64,000 bases of DNA from Rugalucina vietnamica (taxonomy: Eukaryota > Mollusca > Bivalvia > Lucinida > Lucinidae): contig OZ024876.1 of assembly GCA_964017185.1 (NCBI GenBank), positions 28,674,278 to 28,738,277 on the forward strand, written 5' to 3'. A program made the translations under genes and the position numbers. The notes below the pieces were generated by a model, which was given only the letters and a program-made list of their open reading frames with translations, did not search any database and was not told the origin of the DNA. Every line of letters starts with the position of its first letter. Within the stretch, counting starts at the first letter, position 1. Shown piece after piece: positions 47,377 to 58,604 of this stretch.

Positions 47377-50300
47377 CACGCCCGGTAAAGTGCAAATTGA
47401 CCACCGCCGGTGGTCAACGTAAAAAAAGTTGATATACATCCGGTGGTCGTTTTGAGCGTTTCCTGTTATTAGTTTTCGCGAGTTTGGTGGATGTGGAAGG
47501 TAAGATGTTTTTTGATCAAAAGCGTATTATAAAAATCAAAGAATGTCAGGCTATCAGTTTTTTGCCATTGAATGTCTAGCCGAAGTGGTAGTTGAAAAAA
47601 ATAAACCGTTTTACTGCAATCCTTTCCGGCCCGTTTGATCGGTAGTGAAAACGAAAGTAGAATCTGGTCAAACACAGGTTAAAATGCCCTGATCGTGCAT
47701 TTGCAAGCTTTTTGTAACCAATGGTCGTTGCAGTTAGTTAAATGAACACTAAATTAGCTTTTCAGACATAATTTTAAAATATTTCAAGCTTTCCTTTCAA
47801 CACTTAGATCGATTTTGTACCGGCGGTCAACTTGAAGTTGCGGTGGTCGTATTGATCAATGGGGATTACAATGTAAATTTTCATCGTGAGAGAAAGCCAG
47901 AAAAAATGCAACTTGATGTCGTTTTCTGTTAGGGGGCATGGCAACATTAATGGAGATGCATTCTAGACACAACCAAATCCAAATCAATGCCGTCGGTGTC
48001 CTCATAATTCAATTTCGTTTGTCCATTAGCCATTCAGTCACATAGTTTAGCAATGTCGGATGTATTTATTACTAATTTTTGGTAACCCCAACAATACAAA
48101 TACTACCTCATGCAAGATGCGTTGAATTTATGTACATAATTCGCATTGACTCGAAGAAAAACCACTAGAATAACAGTGTGGTCAATTTGCAAACTAGGTG
48201 GTCAATTTGACCATAAAAATGAGCAACTTTAAAATGATTTACTGTCCAATTCGAAAAGTATTGAAGGACATCCCTGCTGTTTAATGTTGAGTAGGCTCAG
48301 TCTGGCAGATTCGACAATTATAGGAGTACCACTAAGCAAAGCGTTCATTGTGTTGTTTGTATGAAATCTATCTCCTGTTTTGCAATATCAATTCTTTGAA
48401 TATGTAAAGGTGAATAATCACGTGGTTTATATCAATTATATCAGAAGTTCTTCGGGAACAACAGCTTGTGAATTGCTGGTGCCAATAGATTCTGTATTAG
48501 CTTGTGCTTGTGCATAGCTATGGTCTATCATAATCAAACTTCGTTTTGATTTCTTTGGGGTGCTAGTATACATGTACGGACTTAAGGTGGCTCGATACCG
48601 ATTTTTGTTGATAAATAGATCTATAATTTTTAGACAGCTTAAAATATAGGTGGAATGCTACTCAAAAAGCAAAATATTTTTGGGGTATCCATGCTTTTTA
48701 AAAAAGTTACAGATTTTTCAAAATTGAGAAAAATATACTTTTTGATATATTTTCAATTTTATTCTTCACGGAATAGATCTAAAATATGTAAACGGAATGT
48801 GTTTTAAACTGTAAATGTATTCACAAGCTAAGTGGCAAATAACAAAATTGAAAGGTAAAAATGAATACATGTATGTGCATTCTAGGGCAAAATACAATTT
48901 TTTGCAGAAAATATTTATATTAAATTTTTGAACAAATTTGTCCAGTACATCTCCGAGAATATACTTAGAATAACAAAAAACTTATTTTTAAACATGGGAA
49001 TGATTATCAAATAAGATAATGCATAAATTGTTAGGTGTTTTCACGCTTTTTAAGCTGCTTATATTTTCCCACACCCACCCCTCACAAAGATGCATATCCC
49101 GGCAACCTCATATTTTTTTTTTTCAAAAATATTTTTAAAGCTGGTTTTGTATGGATGTTTAGATTCGAAAATTGCCAATGTGATGATACCAAAATTATTA
49201 AATTCTAATAAATATTAGATGCGATATAAGGACCAAACCACCACTTGACGTACACCACGATCATATTGTCCCGACAATATGAGTATGCTATAGAAACATT
49301 TTCAAAAGCTTCAACTTGAATGTAAAAAGTTATTATTTCCCTTTCAATACCGGCTGGATATGTGTCAGATGAGGCATTCTAGTTAGAGAATTTAAAACTT
49401 CTGTTCAATTAATAATTCTTAAATAAAAAAGAACAAAACAAGCAATTTCGATGCATTTTCATTTTCCATTCTTCTTACACCTTCTGTTGATGTGATATGC
49501 ACATTTCTTCAACCATATGATTTTCATCACAATATGTGCAATCTATATTAAACAATACAAATTTTACAAGAACCAAATAACGATAACTCTTGCTTTTCGA
49601 GCTCATTACAGTTGTCTTATCGACAGGCCTTAATACTTTTGATTTAGTCCCTGTTTTTATGTTGTTTTTTTTTTTCTTAGGAAATCCGAACTTTCCTTTC
49701 GGTGTATAGATTTTAGAACAAATTGTCTTTTGGGGTGATGGACCAATAGCTCTATAGGGTGATGAACTGTATTTCGGCTTTTTCTTAGATGGCGATTTGA
49801 ACGGACTCGAGATTTCCTGTCCACGCCAATCAACGTCTTAGATTTCCTGTCCACGCCAGAGATATGGTTTTTTTGTTCGTCAGGTAATGACGCTTGGTTC
49901 GTTTCCCTTTAAATCGACCCATCTGGAAACGTATAAAGGAAAACATAAGGTCAGTAGGCACACCTACAACTGACGAGGCCAGTTATTCTTCAGCATTAAT
50001 ATATGCATTCTTTCTACACTTTGCAGTGGACAATCACGTGATCTCGACTCGTTTGAACTAGCGTTTGGGTTTAAACAGCGAGCCAATCGACTGCTGGCAA
50101 AATCCAGAAACATTATGAATCTATTGTTCCAACTGCTCCTGACAATGTGATGAAGAGGTACATGCATGTGTAATTTTACACGCCAATTCATCTAGCATTG
50201 ACAATCTTATTATGACAAATGTTTCTAAATATTTCGTCTGAAATTGATATAAACCACGTGATTATTCACCTTTACATATTCAAAGAATTGATATTGCAAA

Positions 50301-51295
50301 ACAGGAGATAGATTTCATACGAACAACACAATGAACGCTTTGCTTAGTGTTACTCCTATAATTGTCGAATCTGCAAGACTGAGCCTGCTCAACATGAAAC
50401 AGCAGGCATGTCCTTCAATACTTTTTAAATTGGTCAGTAAATCATTTCAAAATTTTTAAGGTCAAATTGACCACCTAGTTTGAAAATTGACCACACTGTT
50501 ATTCTAGTGGTTTTTCTTCGAGTCAATGCGAATTATGTACATAAATTCAATGCATCTTGCGTGAGGTAGTATTTGTATTGTTGGGGTTACCAAAAATTAG
50601 TAATAAATACATCCGATATTGCTAAACTATGTGACTGAATGGTTAATGGACAAACGAAATTGAATTATGAGGACATCGACGGCATTGTTTGGATTTGGTT
50701 ATGTCTAGAATGCATCTCCATTAATGTTGCCGTGCCCCCTAACAGAAAACGACATCAAGTTGCATTTTTGCTGGCTTTCTCTCACGATGAAAATTTACAT
50801 TGTAATCCCCATTGATCAATACGACCACCGCAACTTCAAGTTGACCGCCGGTACAAAATCGATCTAAGTGTTGAAAGGAAAGCTTGAAATATTTTAAAAT
50901 TATGTCTGAAAAGCTAATTTAGTGTCGATTTAACTAACTGCAACGACCATTGGGTACAGAAAGCTTGCAAAGGCACGATCAGGGCATTTTAACCTGTGTT
51001 TGACCAGATTCTACTTTCGTTTTCACTACCGATCAAACGGGCCGGAAAGGATTGCAATAAAACGGTTTATTTTTTTTCAACTACCACTTCGGCTAGACAT
51101 TCAACGGCAAAAAACTGATAGCCTGACATTCTTTGATTTTTATAATACGCTTTTGATCAAAAAATATCTTACCTTCCACATCCACCAAACTCGCGAAAAC
51201 TAATAACAGGAAACGCTCAAAACGACCACCGGATGTATATCAACTTTTTTTACGTTGACCACCGGCGGTGGTCAATTTGCACTTTACCGGGCGTG
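47377..51295. mobile_element. Large foldback DNA transposon with CAC ends and 5-bp target duplication
   Basis: Arms of about 1.06 kb (47377-48437 and 50242-51295) are inverted copies and differ at only a small number of positions by eye. The element begins CACGCCCGGTAAAG and ends with the complement. CTGAG lies directly outside each end (47372-47376 and 51296-51300). The neighbouring tandem unit at 47026 shows the uninterrupted site ATCCTGAGATT, so the duplication can be read directly. The 1.8-kb spacer has no transposase I recognise, only a short basic reading frame (minus strand, about 49922 to 49480) broken by a tandem duplication. The copy is therefore non-autonomous. CAC termini with 5-bp duplications recall the Transib superfamily, but the heptamer does not otherwise match. 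Confidence 0.85.
49480..49922 (-). pseudogene. Broken basic reading frame inside the foldback element spacer
   Basis: A frame starting MGRFKGKRTKRHYLTNKK at 49922 meets a stop just after a duplicated word GGCGTGGACAGGAAATC (two copies within about 49799-49860). Beyond it another frame stays open for about 100 codons, rich in Lys, Ser and Pro and ending with Cys-rich text (CTYCDENHMVEEMC). The composition suggests a remnant of the N-terminal part of a DNA-binding transposon protein. I do not recognise the family, and the region may also be chance. Confidence 0.3.
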
Positions 51296-51545
51296 CTGAG
51301 ATATTTCCCAGCCTGTATGCTAAAGAAATGAAATTAATGGCCAAATCCGCCATCTTGAATCAGACCGGAAGTAGATTTTTTCAGAATGCCTCCATATCTA
51401 AAATCGCTTGTATTGATGCCCTCTTCATTTGTACCAAGTTTCATGCTTGTACCATAAATAGCACTTTTTTCAAATATTGGCTTGACTATAAAGTATACTG
51501 CAGCTATGGGAAAGTCGTTTTTCAATGTGTTTCGCTGCTTTAGAT
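51296..51545. repeat. Tandem array, right part beyond the foldback insertion
   Basis: Starts with CTGAGATATTTCCCAGCCTG and continues with CAAATCCGCCATCTTGAATC, CCGGAAGTAG and AGAATGCCTCCATATCT. It is the inverted relative of the repeat at 42660-43440. Confidence 0.7.
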
Positions 51546-51900
51546 TAGGGTGGATTGCAGAGTTTAGCAAGATATTCATCAAATTCGTTGATTTCCTTCA
51601 TTTTTCAAAATGACACATTCGCCAGTTTTTACGCAATTGTAGGCGAACGAAAAAAAGTCTGACGGCTGATTTTCATAGGTCGTCTTTGAAAATAGTTTGA
51701 CTACATATACTCGGAATTTCGGATGAATCGACTGAAACCACAAAAAAGTTATTCAAACACCAAACAAAAATCTTCCCGGTAGCACTGGATCCTAAGAAAG
51801 GATTCGAAAAATGATTAAAATGAGCATATAGGAGGATTAAACCATTAACAGTGCAAGAATAAATCAAACTGAGCGCTTGCGGCTTTCGCCTTCTTCAGAG
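51546..51900. other. Unassigned segment between tandem array and non-LTR element
   Basis: No open frame is convincing. Read on the minus strand, its right end has GACTCTGAAGAAGGCGAAAG, a word often found near the 3' ends of retroelement coding regions, so this may be a small fragment of another retroelement. The evidence is weak. Confidence 0.3.
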
Positions 51901-51902
51901 TC

Positions 51903-54250
51903 AATGTGTATTTACAGGAATAAAGCATCTATTCCACCCATTGAGCATAATAACCAAATATACACAAATGAACACGATAAAGCAAACATCCTTAATGAAT
52001 TCTTTCAGAGTCAGTCATTTCTAGATGATCGAGAAGCCCGTCTTCCAGCAATTCTTCCAACTAAGTTAGACTCTGAATTAAACAGTATTGTCCTAACAAT
52101 GGACGAAGTTGAATCTGCTCTCAAAGTACTTCCGGTGGGCAAGGCAACTGGTCCCAATGGTCTAAGTAATCGCATTCTTCGAGAACTTTCACACGAACTT
52201 TCTATCCCATATTGCTCCCTATTTAACCAGTCTCTAAGTACAGGATATGTACCAAGATCATATAAAGAAGCCAACGTTAGTCCGGTTCCTAAAAAGGGTG
52301 ATTTATCCATCACAGACCTATTTCTTTACTAAATTCCGAGGACAAAGTAATTGAAAGACTTGTATTTAAACATTTGTATAACCATCTTCGTGACAACAAT
52401 ATTCTCTCCTCTCTACAGTCTGGTTTTATACCTGGCGATTCTACCGTGAATCAACTAACATATCTATATAATGTTTTCTGTCAAGCCCTTGACGAAGGAA
52501 AAGAAGTAAGAGCTGTTTTCTGTGACATCAGCAAAGCATTTGACAGAGTTTGGCATTCTGATCTACTTCTCAAACTTCAAGCGGCTGGTGTCACAGGAAA
52601 AGTCTTAGCATGGTTCAATAGTTATCTTTCTGAACGCAGACAGCGTGTAGTGATACCTGGTGGTACTTCTGACTGGAAATCTATTCATGCTCGTGTTCCA
52701 CAAGGATCTATTTTTGGTCCCTTGTTGTTTCTAGTATATATCAATGATATTGTCGTAGACATAGGTTCAAACATACGTCTATTCGCTGATGACACTAGCC
52801 TTTATATAATAGTTGACGATCCTGTTACAGCTGCTGGATGCCTGAACACAGACCTTCAGAGAATTACTAGATGGGCTTCTCTGTGTTTAGTCAAATTCAA
52901 CCCGACCAAGACTGAAGCGTTCTTAGCATCACGAAAATTATTTAAGAATCATCCCCCTATCTATATGCAAAACCAGCAGATAACTGAAGTAAATTCACAT
53001 AAACATCTTGGTATTATTTTTTTCAAGCGATTGCACATAGCATAATCAAATAAAATACATCACTGAAAAAGCATGGACTAGAATTAATATTATGAGAAGA
53101 CTGAAATTCAAGCTTGATAGAAAGTCATTGGAAACGATCTATTTAACTTTTATCAGACCATTACTTGAGTATGGTGATGTTCGCTGGGATAACTGTACCA
53201 AGTATGAAAAAGAAGAATTAGATAAAATACAAAACGAGGCAGCCAGAATTGCAACTGGCGCAACCAAACTTGTATCTTTGATTCCTCTTTCTAATGAAAT
53301 AAAATGGGAAAGTCTTGAGGATAGACGCAATAAACACAAACTAACGCTTTTTTATAAAATGAAATTTAACCTTTGTCCTGAGTACTTGTCTTCACTAGTT
53401 CCTCAAACTGTAAGTAGTATTTCTCGTTATAATCTTAGAAATGCAAACGACCTACAAATGATCAAAACTGAATCAACTCTTTATTATAACTCATTCCTAC
53501 CTTCCACTGTAAGAGCATGGAATAATCTGCCCAATGAAGCTAAACATTTACAATCAACTGATGCTTTCAAATACTATCTTAAAAAGGACAATGTACAAGT
53601 CCCTAAGTATTATTATACTGGCAAACGCAACGTTCAAATCTTACATACTCGATTAAGAACTAACTGCAGTTCACTAAACCTTGACATCTTTATTAAGAGT
53701 ATATCCAATTCTCCCTTGTGTGTTTGTGGTAGTTTGGAAGATACTCAGCATTATTTCTTTCATTGTCCAAACTTTACGCAACAACGAATTGAGCTTTTAA
53801 ATGAAATTTCTAGATACAGTACCACTTCGTTAACTCTCTTCTTGTATGGTGACTTGACTTTATCTTTTGAAACAAATGTTCTCATTTTCCAAGCAGTGCA
53901 TAAGTATATTCACAACACACATCGCTTTTAAGTCAAAAATGGTCTATGGTCTCCATGATTAGTGTGTCAGGAGTTCGGTTTTGTGTGTCCCGGTTTGCCT
54001 GCGCCCTGCTTCCATCTCACAGGGGAATCTTTTCATTTTTTGTAAACTTATTTTTATTCTAATGTAGATCTACCTCTACATTACGAAATTACTCATAAAT
54101 CACATTTTTGTTTTGCTGTATTTTTTCTCAATAAGTTTTTTGCTTAATTTATTCCTTAGACTTGTTTTTGTTATTTTCATTCTTCATATTGACTATGACG
54201 TAAATTATACTTGTCTTTAATTATGAATCAATTATTATTATTATTATTAA
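51903..54250 (+). mobile_element. 5'-truncated non-LTR retrotransposon (Jockey/CR1-like)
   Basis: The element contains the whole reverse transcriptase and C-terminal region of a non-LTR retrotransposon, but lacks the apurinic endonuclease and ORF1. Recognisable protein begins at about 51925. The 3' end is placed near an ATT-rich simple tail (about 54232-54250), the kind of short-repeat end seen in CR1/Jockey elements. A 3' UTR of roughly 300 bp separates it from the last stop codon. No target-site duplication is evident, probably because the 5' edge is not exactly located. Confidence 0.85.
51925..53931 (+). pseudogene. Reverse transcriptase ORF2 remnant of a non-LTR retrotransposon
   Basis: Three reading-frame segments (to 52332, 52374-53045 and 53092-53931) together carry the reverse transcriptase blocks in order. 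These are NEFFQSQ and GKATGPNGLSNRIL (fingers), SGFIPGDST, CDISKAFDRVWH (catalytic Asp of motif A), VPQGSIFGPLLFLVYINDI (motif B), the FADD box at 52782-52793 and KHLGI (motif D/E). A long thumb and connection region follows, then a C-terminal CVCGSLEDTQHYFFHC zinc-like motif. The first break, near 52310, is a short deletion that shifts frame. The second, near 53017-53045, combines a T-run length change with a TGG-to-TAG change. The copy is dead but recent enough that all motifs remain readable. Confidence 0.88.
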
Positions 54251-54814
54251 TCTACTATTAATATATGAGCATGTGTACATAAATATATGAATACTATGTC
54301 ATCGACAAAATTCCATCATTTACTATACAACATAAACATACTAGGAGAAGAACTCTATAAGTTCTTGTGCTTTCGTTCTAATCCTATTAATTATTTGTAT
54401 CTGTCAATGTATATGTATGTTGTTCTTAATTATGAAAAAATATGTTTAAACTATTTACAGGAAAAAAACTGGAAAAAAATGAAAATAGGTATATAAATAA
54501 AGTGAAACAAAAAAAAATGCAAAATACACAAGAATCCCATAATATGTGTCAAAGTTGACACCACCGTGTGTTCAGCAGTGGGTATACGATATAAAATAAA
54601 TCGATATGCGCCCTTTGAAAGGGCCGAGAATCTGACTGAAAATGGCGGAATGATCTGCGCGTCACTTTGTATAAAGTTAGTTTGTTGCGGTGTGTTTATG
54701 TTTCTCGGTAATTGTGTACGAACTATGAAAGCTAAAAATAGGGGAACCAGGGCTAGGGGAAATCAAAGAAAAACCAAGGTAATTAGCACAGAGGGTGTAA
54801 CCCCCCTCCCCCCT

Positions 54815-54897
54815 TGAGTCCTGAATACTCTTTAATTTTTGCCCTGAGTCCCGAATACTTTTTAATTTTTGCCCTGAGTCCCGAATACTATTTAAGG
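54815..54897 (+). repeat. 30-bp tandem repeat, about 2.7 copies
   Basis: The unit TGAGTCCYGAATACTYTTTA followed by ATTTTTGCCC recurs at 54815, 54845 and 54875, with the third copy incomplete. It follows a C-rich run at 54801-54813. Confidence 0.85.
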
Positions 54898-54978
54898 CAT
54901 ATTTAAAATTGCAGAGTCACGGTTGAAATGGGATAAAATTGTTTTTACCTAGGTTTTATTTGGTCTTCGATATTAAAG

Positions 54979-55190
54979 CTTGCGATGATCGTACGATGTC
55001 ATTTTTTTGCATTTTCATACGGTCTCCGCAGGGTGACCTTACAATGTCCCTACGTTTCTACGATATGTTTTCTAAGTATAAAGCCTAGGTTACATTTGGC
55101 CTATGATTAGCTTGCGATGATCGTTCGATGTCATTTTTTGTGCGGTCTCGGCAGGGTGATCCTGCGATGTGCCTACGATTCTACGGCCTC
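54979..55190 (+). repeat. Direct repeats outside the left end of the long-TIR transposon
   Basis: GCTTGCGATGATCGTACGAT (about 54979) and GCTTGCGATGATCGTTCGAT (about 55110) open two similar segments. Each continues with ACGGTCTC-type and CAGGGTGA words and ends in CTACGATT-type words. They look like extra subterminal units of the element that starts at about 55206, or a second truncated copy. Confidence 0.55.
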
Positions 55191-55960
55191 CTACGATCTC
55201 CGTAGCCTCTACAATTTTGTAGTAGTCTGCACTTTTATGATTTTATGATGTAGAGACGTCGTAGGTAGCATCGTACAGGCGCCTTACGGAAACCCTGCGA
55301 TGATTGTGCGGTCACCGCACGGTTTTTATGATAAGTTGGGGACTAAAATCGTAAGATAATCATAGACATTTAGCGTGACGGTACGGATATTTTGCAACAA
55401 TGACAACCAGTCAAAATAAAACCGAATGGACAAAAATGATCCGAAACGGTCAGTTTCGGGACGTTACGTTTCGAACAAATTCGACCAAAAATGACGTCGT
55501 TCACAGTGCCTTGCGTTCAGAAATTATTCGTTCCGATGGCCCGACGAGATTACCTTTCCTGGTGAAGCCAAATGGGACCCATCAGTTCAGTACGGTAGAC
55601 TGCCTAACAATCAGTTACATGCCCCCACCCACGAACAGGAGCGTGATTCTACAATCTGAACAATACATCCACTGGGCATAATTATTCGTCAGAGGGAGGA
55701 TATTTGTTTCTTGTAAACATGAAATTACACCGAAGTCGCTGTAGCTTTTTTTCCGAAAAGTGAATATTTACGCCCAGTGTCAGTAAATTACATGCAGCTA
55801 TTTTTAATAAAAATGAAAAGCGGGCTTATAAGCGGACCTACCCCAGAATACGATAATAATTGATTAAGTTTTTCTTTCAATGTTTAAAGAGTGTCCCCAT
55901 ACTTACGTTTCACGCCGATAGTATCGGCAAACTGCTGCACTTCTGAGTCTTTCAATTTTT

Positions 55961-57629
55961 AGCTCACCTGAGCCGAAGGCTCATAGGTGAGCTTATAGTA
56001 TACCCATGCTCCGGCGTCCGTCCGTCCGTCGTCGTCCACAATTTCAAAGATCTTCTTCACTGAAACCGCTGGGCCGATTGTTCTCATATTACACATACAC
56101 CATCTACAGGTAAGGGGAAAGAATAATTGTGTTTTTTGTTTTGATCGGATAAGGACTCTGGTTGCTATGGCAACTTATGCTTCCCATAGACTTATAATGG
56201 AAAAAAGTGAAAATTGCCAGTTTTTGCTGTCTTGTTGGAGATATTTGAATTTTGTTTTTGCAGAAATGTTTATTGAGTAGTCCTCTACGTTTCATGTGAC
56301 TTTTTTCCTAATCCTTCATTTTGATTGGTTGCAGGGGCCCCATATAGGGCAAAATTTGGAAAAACATTCAAAAGTCTTCTTCTCAGAAACTGGGGATGAA
56401 GCCTATACTTTGTATACATGTTCCTGACAGTAGCCTCTACATAATTTGTGTTTTTTATTCCAGGCAGATAAGAACTCTGGTTGCTATGGCAACTTAAAGT
56501 TTCCATAGACTTATAATGGGAAAAGTGGAAATCGGCTATTTTTCCGCTAAATTTGCAGACATTTGAATTTTGTTTTTGCAGAAATGTTTACTGAGTAGTG
56601 TTTGACGTTTCTTGCGAGTTTTGTCCTAATCCTTTATTTTGATTGGGTGCTGGGGCCCCATAAAGGGCAAAATTTTGAAAAAAAAAAAAAAAAAAAAAAC
56701 ATTTAAAAATCTTCTCCTCAGAAACTGTCAAGTGGATGAATCCTGTACTTTGTATACATGTTCCTGACAGTAGCCTCTACATAATTTGTGTTTTTTATTC
56801 CAGTCGGATAAGAACTCTGGTTGCTATGGTAACTTTAAGTTTCCATAGACTTATAATGGGAAAAGTGGAAATTAGCTATTTTTTGAAAACTATTGCAGCC
56901 TGAGATCTGAAAAGTGGTAGATGCAAACAACTAATGGATTAGATGAAGGTATATGATTAATTTAGGTCAAGGTCATCTCTTGACCTTGGCCGGTCTGTCG
57001 TCCATACAACTTTTCAAAGATTTTTTTCTCAGAAACCACTTGGCCAATCAAAGCCAAATTTTATATGAAGCATCTATAGGAAGTGGGAACCAATGTGTAT
57101 ATAAATGATCCAGGTCACATGACCAAGATGGCCACCATGCCCATATATGGTAAAAACCCTTAAAATATCTTCTTCTCCAGAACCGGTAAACTGATTTCAA
57201 CGAAACTTTGCATGAAGTATGGATGACTCAAGTACTACAATGTATACATAAAACATGACCCTGTGGTGACCTTGACCTATTTTATGGCAAGGTCAACATA
57301 GGTTGTCAATGCATTTGAATGGGGAAAACTTTTAAAATGTCATTTTAAGTGAAAGTCTTGCAGGAAATGGGCAGTAGGACTGAAATTTAATGATTCTGAA
57401 AAACAAATGGACCCCAGGGGCTCATCTGCTTTTAAAATGTTATTTGAAGGGGAAAATCAGCAGGAAATTGGCAAATGGACAGAATATTGATTATTCTGAA
57501 AAAAAGAAAATGGCCCAAGGGTTTCGTCTGCCCCTGCACTGGGGTTAAATACCATAATATTCAAATATGTTTATTGTTATATGAAGCAAATCTCAGGTGA
57601 GCGTTTACAGGACCATTGGTCCTCTGGTT
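55961..57629 (+). mobile_element. AGCTCACCTGAGC-type non-autonomous element
   Basis: The left end AGCTCACCTGAGCCGAAGGC forms a short hairpin with GGTGAGCT and is followed by GTCCGTCCGTCCGTC and CACAATTTCAAAG. The right end CAGGTGAGCG leads to a 15-nt hairpin AGGACCATTGGTCCT and then CTGG. This sequence type is very common in bivalve genomes (my recollection, unchecked). The 3' hairpin followed by CTRR would suit a Helitron, but conserved bases outside the TC start argue against a simple match. Internal tandem units lie at about 56110-56880. No coding capacity. Confidence 0.65.
56110..56880 (+). repeat. Tandem units of 320-340 bp inside the AGCTCACC element
   Basis: The word ACTCTGGTTGCTATGG recurs at 56154, 56474 and 56814, each followed by TTCCATAGACTTATAATGG-like text. 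GTATACATGTTCCTGACAGT and TGAATTTTGTTTTTGCAGAA recur between them. The second unit is longer because of an A run at about 56678-56699. Confidence 0.8.
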
Positions 57630-58338
57630 TGTTGTTCTATTGTTCGTTTGAAATAGCATAGAAATACGGCCTGTCTTCGAAGAGCTGCACAATCCTGTCG
57701 CTTCTCCCCTTGTTCATCTTTGTCATCTGTATAATTCTGTGATGTTTCCTTTTTGAACCGCTTGCCTTTTCCTTTCGGGGGAGCCATGATGCACTGGTTG
57801 TACACTTTTGGTAGTACACAAAAGACGGACGGACACCTAACATCGTACGGCTATCGTAGGGAGACCGCAAGGGCTCAGTCAGAAATCGTAAGGACTCCTC
57901 ACGGACATCACACGGGCTCCGTACGATTTCCACTTCAGTGTATGGAGACCCTACGATTTTCCTAAGATCTCAAAACGGTTCTGACTCAAAACATTTAAGA
58001 AAGCCAGAACAATTGTAAACACGTACGTCGTAGCCCATGATCACCTTCGATGTCTAAAAATCGTAGGGACAATTGCAGACCGAAAAATCGTACAATGATC
58101 AGGGCAAATGTAACCTACTATGCATGACCCCCTCCCTACGGCCTCCCTTCGATCGATTTACGATTTTTGTCCCCAAATTATCATACAAAAATCGTGCGTT
58201 GACCGCTCGATCATCGCAGGGTCTCCGTGCGGCGCCCGTATTATGCCCTACGACGTGTCTATGGGCTACGGTCTTACGATTTTAAAAAAATTGTAATAGT
58301 GCAGACTATAACAAAATCGTAGAGGATTTTGTATATCC

Positions 58339-58427
58339 GAAATTTCCAGTCTCTAGCCATCTAGGCCGGATTGTGTCAGACCTGTTCGAAAAACACATTG
58401 TTGGTTTTCCCACGAGAAGGCTCAAAT
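58339..58427 (+). repeat. GCCTTTGTTTTCGC hairpin element, terminal fragments only
   Basis: CTAGCCATCTAGGCCGGATT and GTCAGACCTGTTCG, then CATTGTTGGTTTTCCCACGA and GGCTCA. Only one end of the element is represented and the central hairpin is absent. Confidence 0.55.
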
Positions 58428-58604
58428 AAAACCCCAAAGGGGTCAGTGTGGAGGAAAGTGTAAAGAGCCGTCTGAAGCTATCGGCTCGGGTGTGCTAAAA
58501 ACTAAAATAAAAACAAAATTAGTTTTATAATATAAAGTATGAAATAAAATAAAATAAAAACAAAATAAGTTTTATAAAGTATAGAGGTTATACATTTCGA
58601 CGTA

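Larger units (their letters stand above)
55907..57787 (-). pseudogene. MADF/SANT-like DNA-binding protein gene of a transposon, disrupted
   Basis: The minus-strand frame starts MAPPKGKGKRFKKETSQNYT at 57787, runs through an acidic stretch, then shifts frame and continues as SDRIVQLFEDRPYFYAIS, which matches the first helix of MADF (Adf-1-type Myb/SANT) domains. It is cut at about 57630 by an inserted element. On the far side (55907-55955, minus) the text KLKDSEVQQFADTIGVK resumes the last helix of the same domain and ends at a GTAAGT splice donor. No following exon is found. Assignment to MADF is by motif resemblance. Confidence 0.5.
55206..58325. mobile_element. Long-terminal-inverted-repeat DNA transposon with MADF-like gene, interrupted
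   Basis: The inverted ends are about 55206-55360 and 58150-58325. They mirror CCTCTACAATTTTGTAGT with ACAAAATCGTAGAGG, AGTCTGCAC with GTGCAGACT, CGTACAGGCGCC-like words, CCCTGCGATGAT with ATCATCGCAGGG, and AAGTTGGGGAC with GTCCCCAAATT. Inside, a minus-strand gene encodes a MADF/SANT-like protein, and a 1.67-kb AGCTCACCTGAGC element is inserted in it. Without that insertion the element would be about 1.45 kb. The right end is cut by a hairpin-element fragment at 58339. No transposase is seen. DNA transposons of the Harbinger group carry a separate Myb/SANT protein, but the superfamily here is not established. Confidence 0.6.

Noticed and set aside
52011-52313. Minus-strand frame of 100 codons
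   Set aside because: It is the antisense shadow of the reverse transcriptase region.
54566-54817. 83-codon plus-strand frame with a possible first exon (MKAKNRGTRARGNQ before a GTAATT donor)
   Set aside because: It is adjacent to C-rich and 30-bp tandem repeats, no downstream exon is recognisable, and the donor is weak.
55400-55681. 93-codon plus-strand frame inside the long-TIR transposon
   Set aside because: It starts just inside the inverted end and may be a real transposon ORF, but it shows no motif and has no counterpart to compare with, so I do not list it as a gene.
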